Below, piece by piece: positions 43,276 through 51,195 of a stretch of 64,000 nt of DNA; position 1 is the stretch's first letter, and the number at the start of each line of letters is the position of its first letter. The position numbers and the translations under genes are program-made. The notes below the pieces were generated by a model. The model had not been told where the DNA came from. It saw only the letters and a list, made by a program, of their open reading frames with translations, and did no database searches. The DNA comes from Streptomyces spectabilis (GTDB lineage Bacteria > Actinomycetota > Actinomycetes > Streptomycetales > Streptomycetaceae). The stretch is from contig NZ_CP023690.1 in assembly GCF_008704795.1 (NCBI RefSeq), positions 186,001 through 250,000 on the forward strand, written 5' to 3'.

Positions 43276-44553
43276 CTACACCTCCACGAGCCGCTGCGGC
43301 GACAGCAGGTCGTCGGGGGTGTCGCGGCGGCGGACCAGATGGGCGCGCCCTTCGTGGACGAGCACTTCGGCGGGGTAGCCGTGGCTGAGGAAACGGCCGG
43401 GTGAGGCGCTGGGCCCGTAGGCGCCGGAACGTCCGACGCCGAGCAGGTCGCCCGGCCGGACGGCGGGCAGCGCGACCTTCCTGCCCAGGACGTCGGTCGG
43501 GGTGCACAACGGCCCGGTGACGGTGTACTGGCCGGCCGCGGGCTCGCCCTGCCGGTCCAGGGAGCGGAGGGGGAAGTTGCGGCGCACGAAGCTGCCGACG
43601 CCGACGGCCGCCATGTGGTGGTTGGTGCCGCCGTCGGTGACGGCGAACGCCTCGCCCATGGACTCCTTCACGTCGAGCACCCGGACCACGTAGGTGCCGG
43701 ACGCGGCCGTGAGGTAGCGCCCGGCCTCCAGGATGTAGCGGCAGTCGGGGTGGCCGCGGGCGAATTCGTCCACGGCCTCGTTGATCCCGTCGACGAGCCG
43801 CCCGACGTCGGGGTCCTTCTCGTTGTCGAAGTAGGCGACGCCGATGCCGCCGCCGAAGTCGACGGTGCGCAGCGGGAGGTGGAGGGCTTCGGCCAGGCCG
43901 GCGGCCTCGGCGAGGATGCCCCGGGTGTTCTGCGTGACGTCCTCGGGGTCGAGGAAGCGGGTGCCCACGTAGGCGTGGATGCCCTCGACGCGCAGGTGCC
44001 GCAGGGCCCTCAGCTCGGCGCGGGACCCGCGCAGCAGCTCGGCGTCGATGCCGAACTGGCGCGGCCGGCCCCCCATGGCCAGGCCCGAACCGTGTGACGG
44101 GAACGACGGGTTGATCCTGAGCATCACGGGCAGCGGGCCGCCCCTGGCGGACCGGGCGGCGATGCCGTCGAGGAGGCGCAGCTCGCCGAGGGACTCGCAG
44201 ACCACGGCGCGGATGCCGGCGCGGACGCACGCCGCCAGCTCGCGGGGTGTCTTCCCCGGTCCGAGGAAGATGATGTCCTCGGGGGCGAACCCCGCGCGCA
44301 GGGCGGTGATCAGCTCGGTCTCCGACGAGACCTCGGCCCCGGCGCCCAGCGCCCTGAGGCAGGCGCTGACGCTGACGTTCGGGTTGGCCTTGAGCGAGTA
44401 GTAGATGTCCACCGAGGGGCGCAGCCCGTCCCGGAGCCTGGTGTAGTCGGCCCGTACGGTGTCCGCGTCGTACACGAAGAACGGCGTGCCGAACTCCTCC
44501 GCGATGGCGGAGACCGGCAGTCCCTGGATGCGGACGTGGGGGTCGGTCGTCAT
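43276..44553 (-). CDS. PLP-dependent group IV decarboxylase (DAP/ornithine decarboxylase fold)
   Basis: This 425-residue protein has the PLP Lys in YYSLKANPNVSV near residue 50, the phosphate loop VDFGGGIGVAYF, EAGRYLTAASGTYV and the partner-subunit Cys in VTGPLCTPTDVL. The family includes DAP and ornithine decarboxylases. The branch that sits beside an AMP ligase and an ACP, such as VinO, decarboxylates carrier-bound amino acids. Aspartyl-ACP to beta-alanyl-ACP is therefore a reasonable guess here. It overlaps the upstream gene by 4 bases. Confidence 0.88.
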   Translation of the reverse strand: MTTDPHVRIQGLPVSAIAEEFGTPFFVYDADTVRADYTRLRDGLRPSVDIYYSLKANPNVSVSACLRALGAGAEVSSETELITALRAGFAPEDIIFLGPGKTPRELAACVRAGIRAVVCESLGELRLLDGIAARSARGGPLPVMLRINPSFPSHGSGLAMGGRPRQFGIDAELLRGSRAELRALRHLRVEGIHAYVGTRFLDPEDVTQNTRGILAEAAGLAEALHLPLRTVDFGGGIGVAYFDNEKDPDVGRLVDGINEAVDEFARGHPDCRYILEAGRYLTAASGTYVVRVLDVKESMGEAFAVTDGGTNHHMAAVGVGSFVRRNFPLRSLDRQGEPAAGQYTVTGPLCTPTDVLGRKVALPAVRPGDLLGVGRSGAYGPSASPGRFLSHGYPAEVLVHEGRAHLVRRRDTPDDLLSPQRLVEV

Positions 44554-45425
44554 GCGTGGGCCTCGCTTCCGCCGGGACAGGGCACCGCGGACGGGCGGGG
44601 CGCGCCCCCGAGCATCAGGAGGTGGGTGCGCTCCGGCGAGAGCGCGTCGGTCTCGCAGAGCACGACGCGGTCGTACGCCGCCGACCACGCGCGGTGGTGT
44701 TCCGCGAGTTCCCGCCATACGCCGACGCCGTAGGCGGCCCGTTCGACCCGGTGCACGGCGGCCCCCGCGGGCGCCCGTACGGACGGGGCGACGTGCGGTC
44801 CCAGGACGACCAGCGGGTGGTGGGCGCCGTCGGCGGCGCGGGCGAGGCCGTCGGTGACCGGGTCGGGGCCGGAGCCCCGCACCTCGGCGACGCGGGTGAT
44901 GTCCGGGCCTTCGCCCGCGCCCAGGACGAGGAGCGCCGCCGCGTCGGCCGGGGTGGCCGCGGCCAGCCGCTCGTCGCGCGCGGCGTGGGTGCTCTGCTCG
45001 GCGATCATGACGGCCGTCGTGCGGGCCCGGCCCGTGCGGTGTCCGGCGGCGGCGATCCGCAGCGCGGTGAAGGGCGCCGCGCTGCCCTGTTCGGTGACCG
45101 CGAAGCGGCGGCCGGTGCCGCCGAGGCGCTCCTGGAGGTGGGGCGAGACCGGTGTGAAGGGGTGTAGGTCGGGGAGGGTGGTGGCGACGACGACCAGGTC
45201 GGCGCCGCGGGCCGCCGCGGCGACCGTGTCGTCGGCGAGCAGCCGCTCGGCCAGGTCCAGATGGCTGACCCCGGCGCCGGAGCGGAGCCGCGCCTCGTCG
45301 ACCTGGGCACCGTAGGGGCGGTGCAGGTCCTGGAGGTACAGCAGCTCCAGCGGGCCCCACTCCCAGCCGCCGCCCCGCTCGACGGTCACCGCGGCGGCCG
45401 CGCGCAGGGCCGCCCTGCCGGTCAA
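44550..45425 (-). CDS. KAS III-like partner protein without active-site Cys
   Basis: This 291-residue protein with a TTG start overlaps the ACP stop (TTGA). It has a thiolase-fold layout. Where the KAS III nucleophile Cys would be, the sequence reads VTEQGSAAPFTALRIAAA, so Ser stands in place of Cys. The equivalents of the catalytic His and Asn are not obvious either. The active KAS III at 45694 lies in the same operon, with an ACP between them. It may act as a non-catalytic partner, like a chain-length factor, or as an acyltransferase. The exact role is unknown. Confidence 0.65.
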   Translation of the reverse strand: MTGRAALRAAAAVTVERGGGWEWGPLELLYLQDLHRPYGAQVDEARLRSGAGVSHLDLAERLLADDTVAAAARGADLVVVATTLPDLHPFTPVSPHLQERLGGTGRRFAVTEQGSAAPFTALRIAAAGHRTGRARTTAVMIAEQSTHAARDERLAAATPADAAALLVLGAGEGPDITRVAEVRGSGPDPVTDGLARAADGAHHPLVVLGPHVAPSVRAPAGAAVHRVERAAYGVGVWRELAEHHRAWSAAYDRVVLCETDALSPERTHLLMLGGAPRPSAVPCPGGSEAHA

Positions 45426-45697
45426 GGACGCACCTCGTGGCCCTGCCGCGCGGCGATCTCGCGGAGCACGAACGCGGCGAAGGTGCCCACGGTCCTGAAG
45501 TCGTCCATGTCGAGCGTCTCGGGGTCGACGAGCAGGCCGAACGCGTCCTCCATGGCCATGAGGAGTTCCAGGCTGGTGGTGGAGTCGAGGTGCAGGTCCT
45601 CGAAGAGGCGGGTGTCGTCGGTGAGGCCGGTCACCGGTTGGTGCAGGGCCTCGGACACACCGGCCTCGATGGCGGTGACAACGGTGCTGTGATTCAT
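45422..45697 (-). CDS. Acyl carrier protein
   Basis: This 91-residue carrier protein has FEDLHLDSTTSLELLMAMED with the pantetheinylated Ser near residue 39, and an acidic helix II. It is of the type found with AMP ligases and KAS proteins, not the NRPS type. Its ATG overlaps the KAS III stop (ATGA) and its stop overlaps the TTG of the partner protein. It should hold the acyl or aminoacyl intermediates of this operon. Confidence 0.92.
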   Translation of the reverse strand: MNHSTVVTAIEAGVSEALHQPVTGLTDDTRLFEDLHLDSTTSLELLMAMEDAFGLLVDPETLDMDDFRTVGTFAAFVLREIAARQGHEVRP

Positions 45698-46692
45698 GGC
45701 TGGCTGCCTTCGGATGGTCGGTCGCCCGCCGTGGCGAGCGGCCGGGGCGGGCGGGTGAGAACGGTGGCGGCGTAGCTGCCACCCACTCCGACCGCCGCCA
45801 TCAGGTAGTTCCCTCCGGGCCGCAGCCGGTCACCGTCGTCGAGCGTCTTGTAGTTGATGAGGGGGTCGGCCGAGAAGCAGTGGCTGTAGCGGGGGATGTT
45901 CTCCAGGAACACCTTGTCGGTGGGGATGCCGAGCGCCTTCGCGGCCTGGCGCCAGAACGTCCTGTTCACGTTGTGCGGGAGCACGAGGTCGATGTCGTCC
46001 AGGACGAGCCCCGCGTCGGCGACCGCGCGCAGCATGGTGGCGACGAGGTGACGCACCCCGGTCTCGCCGGTCTGTTCCCCCTCCCCCGCCGGCCGAGGGT
46101 CGCTGTGCACCGCGTGGGAGCGGATCACGTCACCGGAGCCGCCCAGGGTGAGCAGGCAGGCGGCCGCGCCGTCGGCGAGCAACTGGCCGAGTCCGTAGTC
46201 CAGTTGGATCAGCGGGGTGAACACGCGCTCCCCGGAGATGATCAGCGCGCTGTCACCCTCGGTCCCCTCGGCGCGCAGCAGGTCCGCGGCGAGGTCCAGG
46301 GCGACCAGCGCCTGGGCGCAGTTGTGGTGGACCACGGCGAACGCGTCGGCGTGCGCCAGGCCGAGCGCGTCGGCCAGGAGCCGGGCGGTGTCGGTGCCGG
46401 CGGGCGCCACCTGGGGCACGGCGTGCGCGTAGAGGACGTGGCGGACGCGCTCGGGCCCGCCCGCGGCGGCCAGGGCGTCGCGGGCCGCGGGCAGGAGCAG
46501 GTCGATCAGGGGGAGGTCGGGGTCCAGGCGCATCCGGTCCAGGCCGTGGATGCGGCGGAAGACGCGGAGCTGGGCGGCGGACAGGCCGTGGTCGTCCAGG
46601 ACGTCGTCGACGGTGACTTCCCTGTCCGGGAAGTACGCGTCGACGGCCGACAAGGTGACCGGCAGGGTGACCGGCGGGGCCGGAGGGCTCAT
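45694..46692 (-). CDS. FabH-like beta-ketoacyl synthase III
   Basis: This 332-residue KAS III has the nucleophile Cys in VVHHNCAQALVAL, the His in VLPHNVNRTFWR and the third site in RYSHCFSADPLIN, where FabH normally has Asn; here it appears to be His. GGNYLMAAVGVGGSYAATVL is the usual C-terminal glycine-rich block. It probably condenses, or transfers, an acyl group on the operon's ACP. Its ATG lacks a clear ribosome-binding site but overlaps the stop of a 17-codon reading frame, so translation is probably coupled. Confidence 0.87.
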   Translation of the reverse strand: MSPPAPPVTLPVTLSAVDAYFPDREVTVDDVLDDHGLSAAQLRVFRRIHGLDRMRLDPDLPLIDLLLPAARDALAAAGGPERVRHVLYAHAVPQVAPAGTDTARLLADALGLAHADAFAVVHHNCAQALVALDLAADLLRAEGTEGDSALIISGERVFTPLIQLDYGLGQLLADGAAACLLTLGGSGDVIRSHAVHSDPRPAGEGEQTGETGVRHLVATMLRAVADAGLVLDDIDLVLPHNVNRTFWRQAAKALGIPTDKVFLENIPRYSHCFSADPLINYKTLDDGDRLRPGGNYLMAAVGVGGSYAATVLTRPPRPLATAGDRPSEGSQP

Positions 46693-46742
46693 CCGGCACC
46701 GCCGAAGTGGTGGTGCCGAAGCCGCGGCGCGCGTTCTGTCAC
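46689..46742 (-). CDS. 17-codon leader peptide coupled to the KAS III gene
   Basis: GTG at 46742 has a strong ribosome-binding site (AGGGGAGACACC) and encodes MTERAPRLRHHHFGGAG. Its stop TGA overlaps the ATG of the KAS III gene (ATGA). The KAS III start has no good site of its own, so ribosomes probably reach it through this frame. Three consecutive His codons could make translation sensitive to His supply, but no attenuator hairpin is obvious. Confidence 0.5.
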   Translation of the reverse strand: MTERAPRLRHHHFGGAG

Positions 46743-46829
46743 GGTGTCTCCCCTGTTCGTGCGTACGGCCCTCGGCAGACGGTCCGGTGCGCCGTGCGGC
46801 GCCGCGGCTTCCGTTCCCGGGGCTCGTCC

Positions 46830-46870
46830 ACTGTGCCCCGTCCCCCACCGATGGAAAAGATCTTTTCTGT
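46830..46870 (-). promoter_or_regulatory. Shared cluster promoter P1 with perfect palindrome
   Basis: TTTTCC (46858-46853) and CACAGT (46835-46830) are 17 bases apart on the - strand, as in P2 and P3. The -35 region is part of the perfect 14-bp palindrome GAAAAGATCTTTTC (46854-46867), a likely dimeric regulator site. ATGCCAAG upstream and GGCACAGTGG are shared with P2. It drives the leader peptide and the KAS III operon. Confidence 0.68.
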
Positions 46871-46924
46871 GGCCAGAACCGGACTTGGCATATTGAGGCC
46901 CTGAGCGGTGCCCGGGCATCTCCT

Positions 46925-47662
46925 TCACCCCAGCTGCCGGACAATGCGAGCGACGATTTCCCGCTCTTCGGGCACCAGATAGAAATGTCCGCCAGGCAAT
47001 GCGTGCGCCCCCGACCATTGCTCTGTGCAGTCACGCCAGGCGTCCAGTTCCGCCATGGAGCAGACCGGGTCGTCCGTGCCGCCGAAGGCGGATATCGGGG
47101 TCCGCAGGCGCTGCGGCCCCGCCACCACATAGCGGTTCAGGAGCCGGTGGTCGGCGAGGAGCGGCGGCAGCAGGACGCCACGCAGATCCGGGTCGTCGTA
47201 CGCCGCGAGGCCGGGCCCGCCGAGTTCGCGTACGGACGCGATGATCTCGGCGTCGGTGAGACCGGGCACGTTCTGGTGCTGGATCACGTGCTGGGCGCCC
47301 CGGCCCGACACGAACAGGCGGAGCGGCCGCGCCCCACCCCGCCGCTCCAGGAGCCGGGTCGCCTCGTGGGCCACGGCGGCGCCCATGCTGTGCCCGAACA
47401 GCGCGAAGGGCAGGCCGAGTTCGGGCGCCAGGGCGTCGAGGGCCGCCTCGGCCAGCTCCTCCACGGTCTCGGCGCACGGCTCGCGGAGGCGGTCCTGGCG
47501 GCCCGGATACTGCACGGCGAGCAGCTCGACGTGATCGGGGAGCCGGGCGCGCCAGCCGTGGAAGAGGCTCGCGGTGCCGCCGGCGTGGGCGAAGCACACC
47601 AGGCGGACGGACGGGGCGCGCCCGGTGTATCTGCGGAACCACGGGGTGCGCTCAGTTCGCAT
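46925..47662 (-). CDS. Type II thioesterase
   Basis: This 245-residue alpha/beta hydrolase has LVCFAHAGGTASLFHGW, the nucleophile in LFGHSMGAAVAHEA (Ser near residue 90), the acid in GGTDDPVCS and the His in LPGGHFYL. This is the classic editing thioesterase of NRPS/PKS clusters that clears stalled carrier proteins. The assembly line has no integrated thioesterase in the window, so it might also help release. The start at 47662 overlaps the MATE gene end by 11 bases. Confidence 0.93.
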   Translation of the reverse strand: MRTERTPWFRRYTGRAPSVRLVCFAHAGGTASLFHGWRARLPDHVELLAVQYPGRQDRLREPCAETVEELAEAALDALAPELGLPFALFGHSMGAAVAHEATRLLERRGGARPLRLFVSGRGAQHVIQHQNVPGLTDAEIIASVRELGGPGLAAYDDPDLRGVLLPPLLADHRLLNRYVVAGPQRLRTPISAFGGTDDPVCSMAELDAWRDCTEQWSGAHALPGGHFYLVPEEREIVARIVRQLG

Positions 47663-49022
47663 CGAGGGCCGCCCGCGCGCTGTGCCGGTGGAAGAAGAAG
47701 GCCTGCCCGGCAAGGAGCAGCACGTTGGCGCAGGCCAGCGCTGCCCAGAGCGCGGTGAGGCCGCCGCCGTACGCCGTGACGAGGAGGACCGCGAGGACGA
47801 GCGCGCCGTAGCCGGCGGCGAAGACGGCGAGGCTGGGCATCGTCCGCTTCAGGCCGATGAGGCCGAACCCGCAGACCGCCTGGAGCGCGTCGGCCACCAC
47901 CACGAACACGACCAGCGGGAGGAGCGCCACCACGCGGTCGCGCAGGGCCGCGTCGTCGGTGTAGACGGACACCACCGGGTCGCGCAGCACGAGGAGCGCC
48001 GTGGCCAGGGCGGCCATCGCGCCGAGCGCCACGCCCGCGCCCGCGAGCAGCACCCGGCGGATCCGGCGGGTCTCCCCGGCCCGTACGTGGTCGGTCATGA
48101 GCGGCACGGTGGCCTGCCCGATCGCGACGGCCGCGGTGAACGTGAGGTTGACCAGGGAGATCGCGACGCTGTGCACGGCCGCGCTGCGGGTGCCCGCGCG
48201 GGCCGCGGCGAACGCGATGACGCCGAGCACGGCGAACTTGATGAGCACGGTGGCGGCCAGCGGCACGCCCACCCGGGCGATCCGCAGGATCTCGCGGGGG
48301 TGCGGGCGGCCGAAGGCGAGCGGGCCGCCGCCGAGGGCCGGCGAGGTGCGCAGCGCGTGGTGGGCCCAGGAGGCGCTGATGGTGCTGGACGCGAGCATGG
48401 CCAGGCCCGCGCCGGGCAGGCCGAGGCCCGTGAAGCCGCCGACCCCGCCCACCAGGAGCAGGGAGAGGACGACGGCGGCGGCGGTGCCCGCGAGTCCGGC
48501 CCGCATGACCTGCTTGCCCCGGCCGAGGCCCACCAGGGTGGAGGTGGACGCGGCCCCGAGCGAGGTCACGACGAGGCTGACCGCGAGCAGGGCCGGGAAG
48601 ACGCCGAGGTCGTCCAGGGTGCTCGCGGGCACCCCCGCGGCCCGGCCGATCAGCGGGACCGCGGCGACCGCCGCCGCTCCGGTCAGGCCGACGCAGAGGC
48701 CCAGCCACTTCGCGTGCCGGACCATCGGCAGGAGTTCGCCGGGGCTGTCCTTGTGGGCGGCGACGAACGGCATGACGCCGCGCATGGCGCCGGAGACGGC
48801 CGCGGCGGCGGGCCCGTACACCGCCATGGTGACGGCGAAGGCCGCGAGCGAGACGGTGCCGTGCCGGCCGAGCACGGCGGTGTCCACCAGGGCCCCGGCG
48901 GACGCGGCCACCATCGTCACGTAGAGCGGGAGCGCGACGGAGGCGATCTTCCACGCCTCTCCCCCGGTGAGCCGCGCGAAGCCGGACGCATTACTTCGGC
49001 TTGCGGCTTTCATCTCGGTCAT
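47652..49022 (-). CDS. MATE-family efflux transporter
   Basis: This 456-residue protein has about twelve hydrophobic segments arranged as two related halves (ASVALPLYVTMVAASAGALV, GVPLAATVLIKFAVLGVIAF). VDTAVLGRHGTVSLAAFAV is typical of TM2 of DinF/MATE transporters. It is a second exporter of the cluster besides the MFS protein. It is divergent from the discrete AT gene across 155 bases. The ATG at 49022 follows TTG at 49025; either may be used. Confidence 0.88.
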   Translation of the reverse strand: MTEMKAASRSNASGFARLTGGEAWKIASVALPLYVTMVAASAGALVDTAVLGRHGTVSLAAFAVTMAVYGPAAAAVSGAMRGVMPFVAAHKDSPGELLPMVRHAKWLGLCVGLTGAAAVAAVPLIGRAAGVPASTLDDLGVFPALLAVSLVVTSLGAASTSTLVGLGRGKQVMRAGLAGTAAAVVLSLLLVGGVGGFTGLGLPGAGLAMLASSTISASWAHHALRTSPALGGGPLAFGRPHPREILRIARVGVPLAATVLIKFAVLGVIAFAAARAGTRSAAVHSVAISLVNLTFTAAVAIGQATVPLMTDHVRAGETRRIRRVLLAGAGVALGAMAALATALLVLRDPVVSVYTDDAALRDRVVALLPLVVFVVVADALQAVCGFGLIGLKRTMPSLAVFAAGYGALVLAVLLVTAYGGGLTALWAALACANVLLLAGQAFFFHRHSARAALDAN

Positions 49023-49106
49023 CAATACACCATTCTCAGACCCGGTCGATTTCGCGGAGAAAAGCGGAGAAAATCAGCAGCGTTGGACAGCTGAAATTCA
49101 GGGGTG

Positions 49107-49134
49107 TTTACAACAGATCGAATTCCGGTACTGT
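49107..49134 (+). promoter_or_regulatory. Promoter of the discrete AT gene
   Basis: TTTACA (49107-49112) and TACTGT (49129-49134) are separated by 16 bases and lie about 45 bases upstream of the AT start. The region is AT-rich compared with its surroundings. It also contains a short direct repeat GCGGAGAAAA toward the divergent MATE gene. Confidence 0.5.
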
Positions 49135-49177
49135 TGCTGCACCGATCAACCCTTTTCGAGAAAGAATTGAGGGGCAT

Positions 49178-50131
49178 ATGAGCAGGCACGCCTTCGTGTT
49201 TCCGGGACAAGGTTCCCAGACCTCCGGAATGGGCGCGGACCTCGCCGGTCTCGAGGACTCCGTGGCCCGCTCCTACTTCCGGGAGGCCGACGACGTCCTC
49301 GGATTCCCGCTGAGCCGCCTGTGCTTCGAGGGCACCCCGGAGGAACTGCTCGACACGGCGGTGACCCAGCCCGCGGTGTTCGTCACGAGCCTGGCCTTCG
49401 GCGCGGCGCTGCGTGAGCGCGGCCTGACCGCCGACGTGGTGGCCGGCCACAGCCTCGGCGAGTACACCGCTCTGGTGTGGGCCGGGGTGCTCGACTGGCA
49501 GAGCGCCCTGCGCCTGGTGCGCACCCGCGGGGAGTTGATGGCGGGCGTGAACACGCGCACCCCGGGCGGCATGGCGGCGGTCCTGGGCCTGCCGTCCGCC
49601 CGGGTGGCGGAGCTGTGCGCGCGGACCGCCCGCGAGAGCGGGGAGACGGTGGAGATCGCCAACTACAACTCCGGTCGGCAGACGGTGGTTTCGGGCAGCG
49701 GGCCGGGGGTCGCGGAGTTCGCGCGGCGGGCGGCGGAGGCGGGCGCGGAGCGGGTGGTGCCGCTCCGCACCGGCGCCCCCTTCCACTGCTCGCTGATGGC
49801 GGACATCGAGGACGAGTTCGGCGCCCACCTCGACGCGGTGGACTTCGGCGAGCCCCGGGTGCCGGTGATCTCCAACGTGACGGCGCAGTACGTCGACTCG
49901 GGCGCGCGGGCCCGCGAGCTGCTGCGGCGCCAGCTCGCCGCGCCGGTGCGCTGGCAGCAGACGGTGGAGCTGCTCGCGGCCGAGGAGGTGAGCGCCCTCG
50001 TCGAGGTCGGGCCGGGCCGAGTCCTGACCAACCTCAACCGGGTCATCGCCCCGGCCGTCCCGGCGGCGGCGGTCGGCACGGTCGGGCGCCTCACCAAGGC
50101 CGTGGACCGGTTCGCCCCCGCGGCGGCCTGA
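49178..50131 (+). CDS. Discrete malonyl-type acyltransferase (trans-AT)
   Basis: This 317-residue FabD-like protein has FVFPGQGSQTSGMG, the active-site VVAGHSLGEYTALVWAGVL (Ser near residue 90), NYNSGRQTVVSG and the His in GAPFHCSLM; the Phe next to this His suggests malonyl use. GAGGGG precedes the ATG. Both PKS modules in the window carry AT remnants without the catalytic Ser, so this protein probably supplies their extender units in trans. It is one of the few + strand genes in the large cluster. Confidence 0.93.
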   Translation: MSRHAFVFPGQGSQTSGMGADLAGLEDSVARSYFREADDVLGFPLSRLCFEGTPEELLDTAVTQPAVFVTSLAFGAALRERGLTADVVAGHSLGEYTALVWAGVLDWQSALRLVRTRGELMAGVNTRTPGGMAAVLGLPSARVAELCARTARESGETVEIANYNSGRQTVVSGSGPGVAEFARRAAEAGAERVVPLRTGAPFHCSLMADIEDEFGAHLDAVDFGEPRVPVISNVTAQYVDSGARARELLRRQLAAPVRWQQTVELLAAEEVSALVEVGPGRVLTNLNRVIAPAVPAAAVGTVGRLTKAVDRFAPAAA

Positions 50132-50163
50132 GGAGCGGGGTGCGGCCGCCCTGAGGCACACGC

Positions 50164-51195
50164 TCACAGGTCGGCGCACCTCTCCCGCAGCCGGTCCAGG
50201 TGCGCCAGGGACGCGAGGACCTCGTCCGTGCCCACCCCGAAGTCGATCAGGCAGGCGATCTCGTCCACGCCAAGGTCGGCGAGCGCGGCGACCAGCGGCA
50301 CGCAACTGTCGACGGACCCGATGAGGCAGCGGGTCGCGGCGTACTCGGCGTAGCGGTGCGCGATGAGTTCCTCGACGGCCTCCTCGGACACCGGCTCCCC
50401 GGCCGGCTCCGCCGCGTCGAGTCCGAACAGCGTCATCGAGGAGCGCATGTACGCGGTCATCGGTCCCCTGGCCGTGGCGACGGCGGAGTCCCGGTCGGCC
50501 CCGACGAACGTGTGCAGCATGACGCCGACCCGCTCCTCGTCGGGGCCGTGCCCGGCATCGACCAGCGCGTCCCCGTAGCGCACCAGGTTGTCCTCCAGGG
50601 TCTGCCAGTCCTGTCCGAGCAGGTGGGTGAGGACGCCGTACCCCTGCTCCCCCGCCCAGGCGAAGGTGTCGCCGGAGCCCGCCGCGGTGATCCAGGTGGG
50701 AAGCGCGCCGCGCACGGGGCGGGGGTGGGTGCGGACCTCGTGCCGGGTGCCGTCCGGCGCCCTGCGCGACACCGTCCGGCCCGCCCACAGCTCCCGCACC
50801 TCGCGCAGGCCGTCCCGGAGCGCGGCCCTGCGCTCGGCGAAGGCGTCCGGGGCCAGGGTGAAGTCGTGCGGGTTCCAGCCGGAGGCGACGGCGAGGCCGG
50901 CCCGGCCGCCCGAGAGCTGGTCCACGACCGCCCACTCCTCGGCGACCCTCAGCGGCTCGTGCAGGGGCAGCACCACGCTGCCCGCCCGCACGTCGATCCG
51001 GCGGGTCACGGACGCGACGGCGGCACCGGTGACCGCCGGGTTGGGGAAGGGCGCCCCGAAGTCGTGGAAGTGCCGCTCCGGCGTCCACACCGCGGTGAAC
51101 CCGGCACGGTCCGCGAACCGCGCCGCTTCGAGCAGCAGCCGGTACTGCTCGCCCGCGTCCGAGCCGTTGGCGAAGAAGAACAGGCTGAACTTCAT
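50164..51195 (-). CDS. Luciferase-like flavin-dependent monooxygenase (LLM class)
   Basis: This 343-residue TIM-barrel flavoprotein starts MKFSLFFFANGSDAGEQYRL and has FTAVWTPERHFHDFGAPFPN, RAGSVVLPLHEPLRVAEEWA and GRAGLAVASGWNPHDF. These are typical of the natural-product luciferase-like group often found beside NRPS/PKS genes. It uses reduced FMN and oxygen. Its ATG overlaps the stop of the PKS-NRPS gene (ATGA), so it probably acts on carrier-bound or released product of that line, for example by hydroxylation or oxidative release. Confidence 0.9.
   Translation of the reverse strand: MKFSLFFFANGSDAGEQYRLLLEAARFADRAGFTAVWTPERHFHDFGAPFPNPAVTGAAVASVTRRIDVRAGSVVLPLHEPLRVAEEWAVVDQLSGGRAGLAVASGWNPHDFTLAPDAFAERRAALRDGLREVRELWAGRTVSRRAPDGTRHEVRTHPRPVRGALPTWITAAGSGDTFAWAGEQGYGVLTHLLGQDWQTLEDNLVRYGDALVDAGHGPDEERVGVMLHTFVGADRDSAVATARGPMTAYMRSSMTLFGLDAAEPAGEPVSEEAVEELIAHRYAEYAATRCLIGSVDSCVPLVAALADLGVDEIACLIDFGVGTDEVLASLAHLDRLRERCADL

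Noticed and set aside
46854..46867. GAAAAGATCTTTTC as a terminator of the thioesterase gene
   Set aside because: It is A/T-rich, lies at the -35 position of a promoter and resembles the sites in two other promoter regions, so an operator is more likely.
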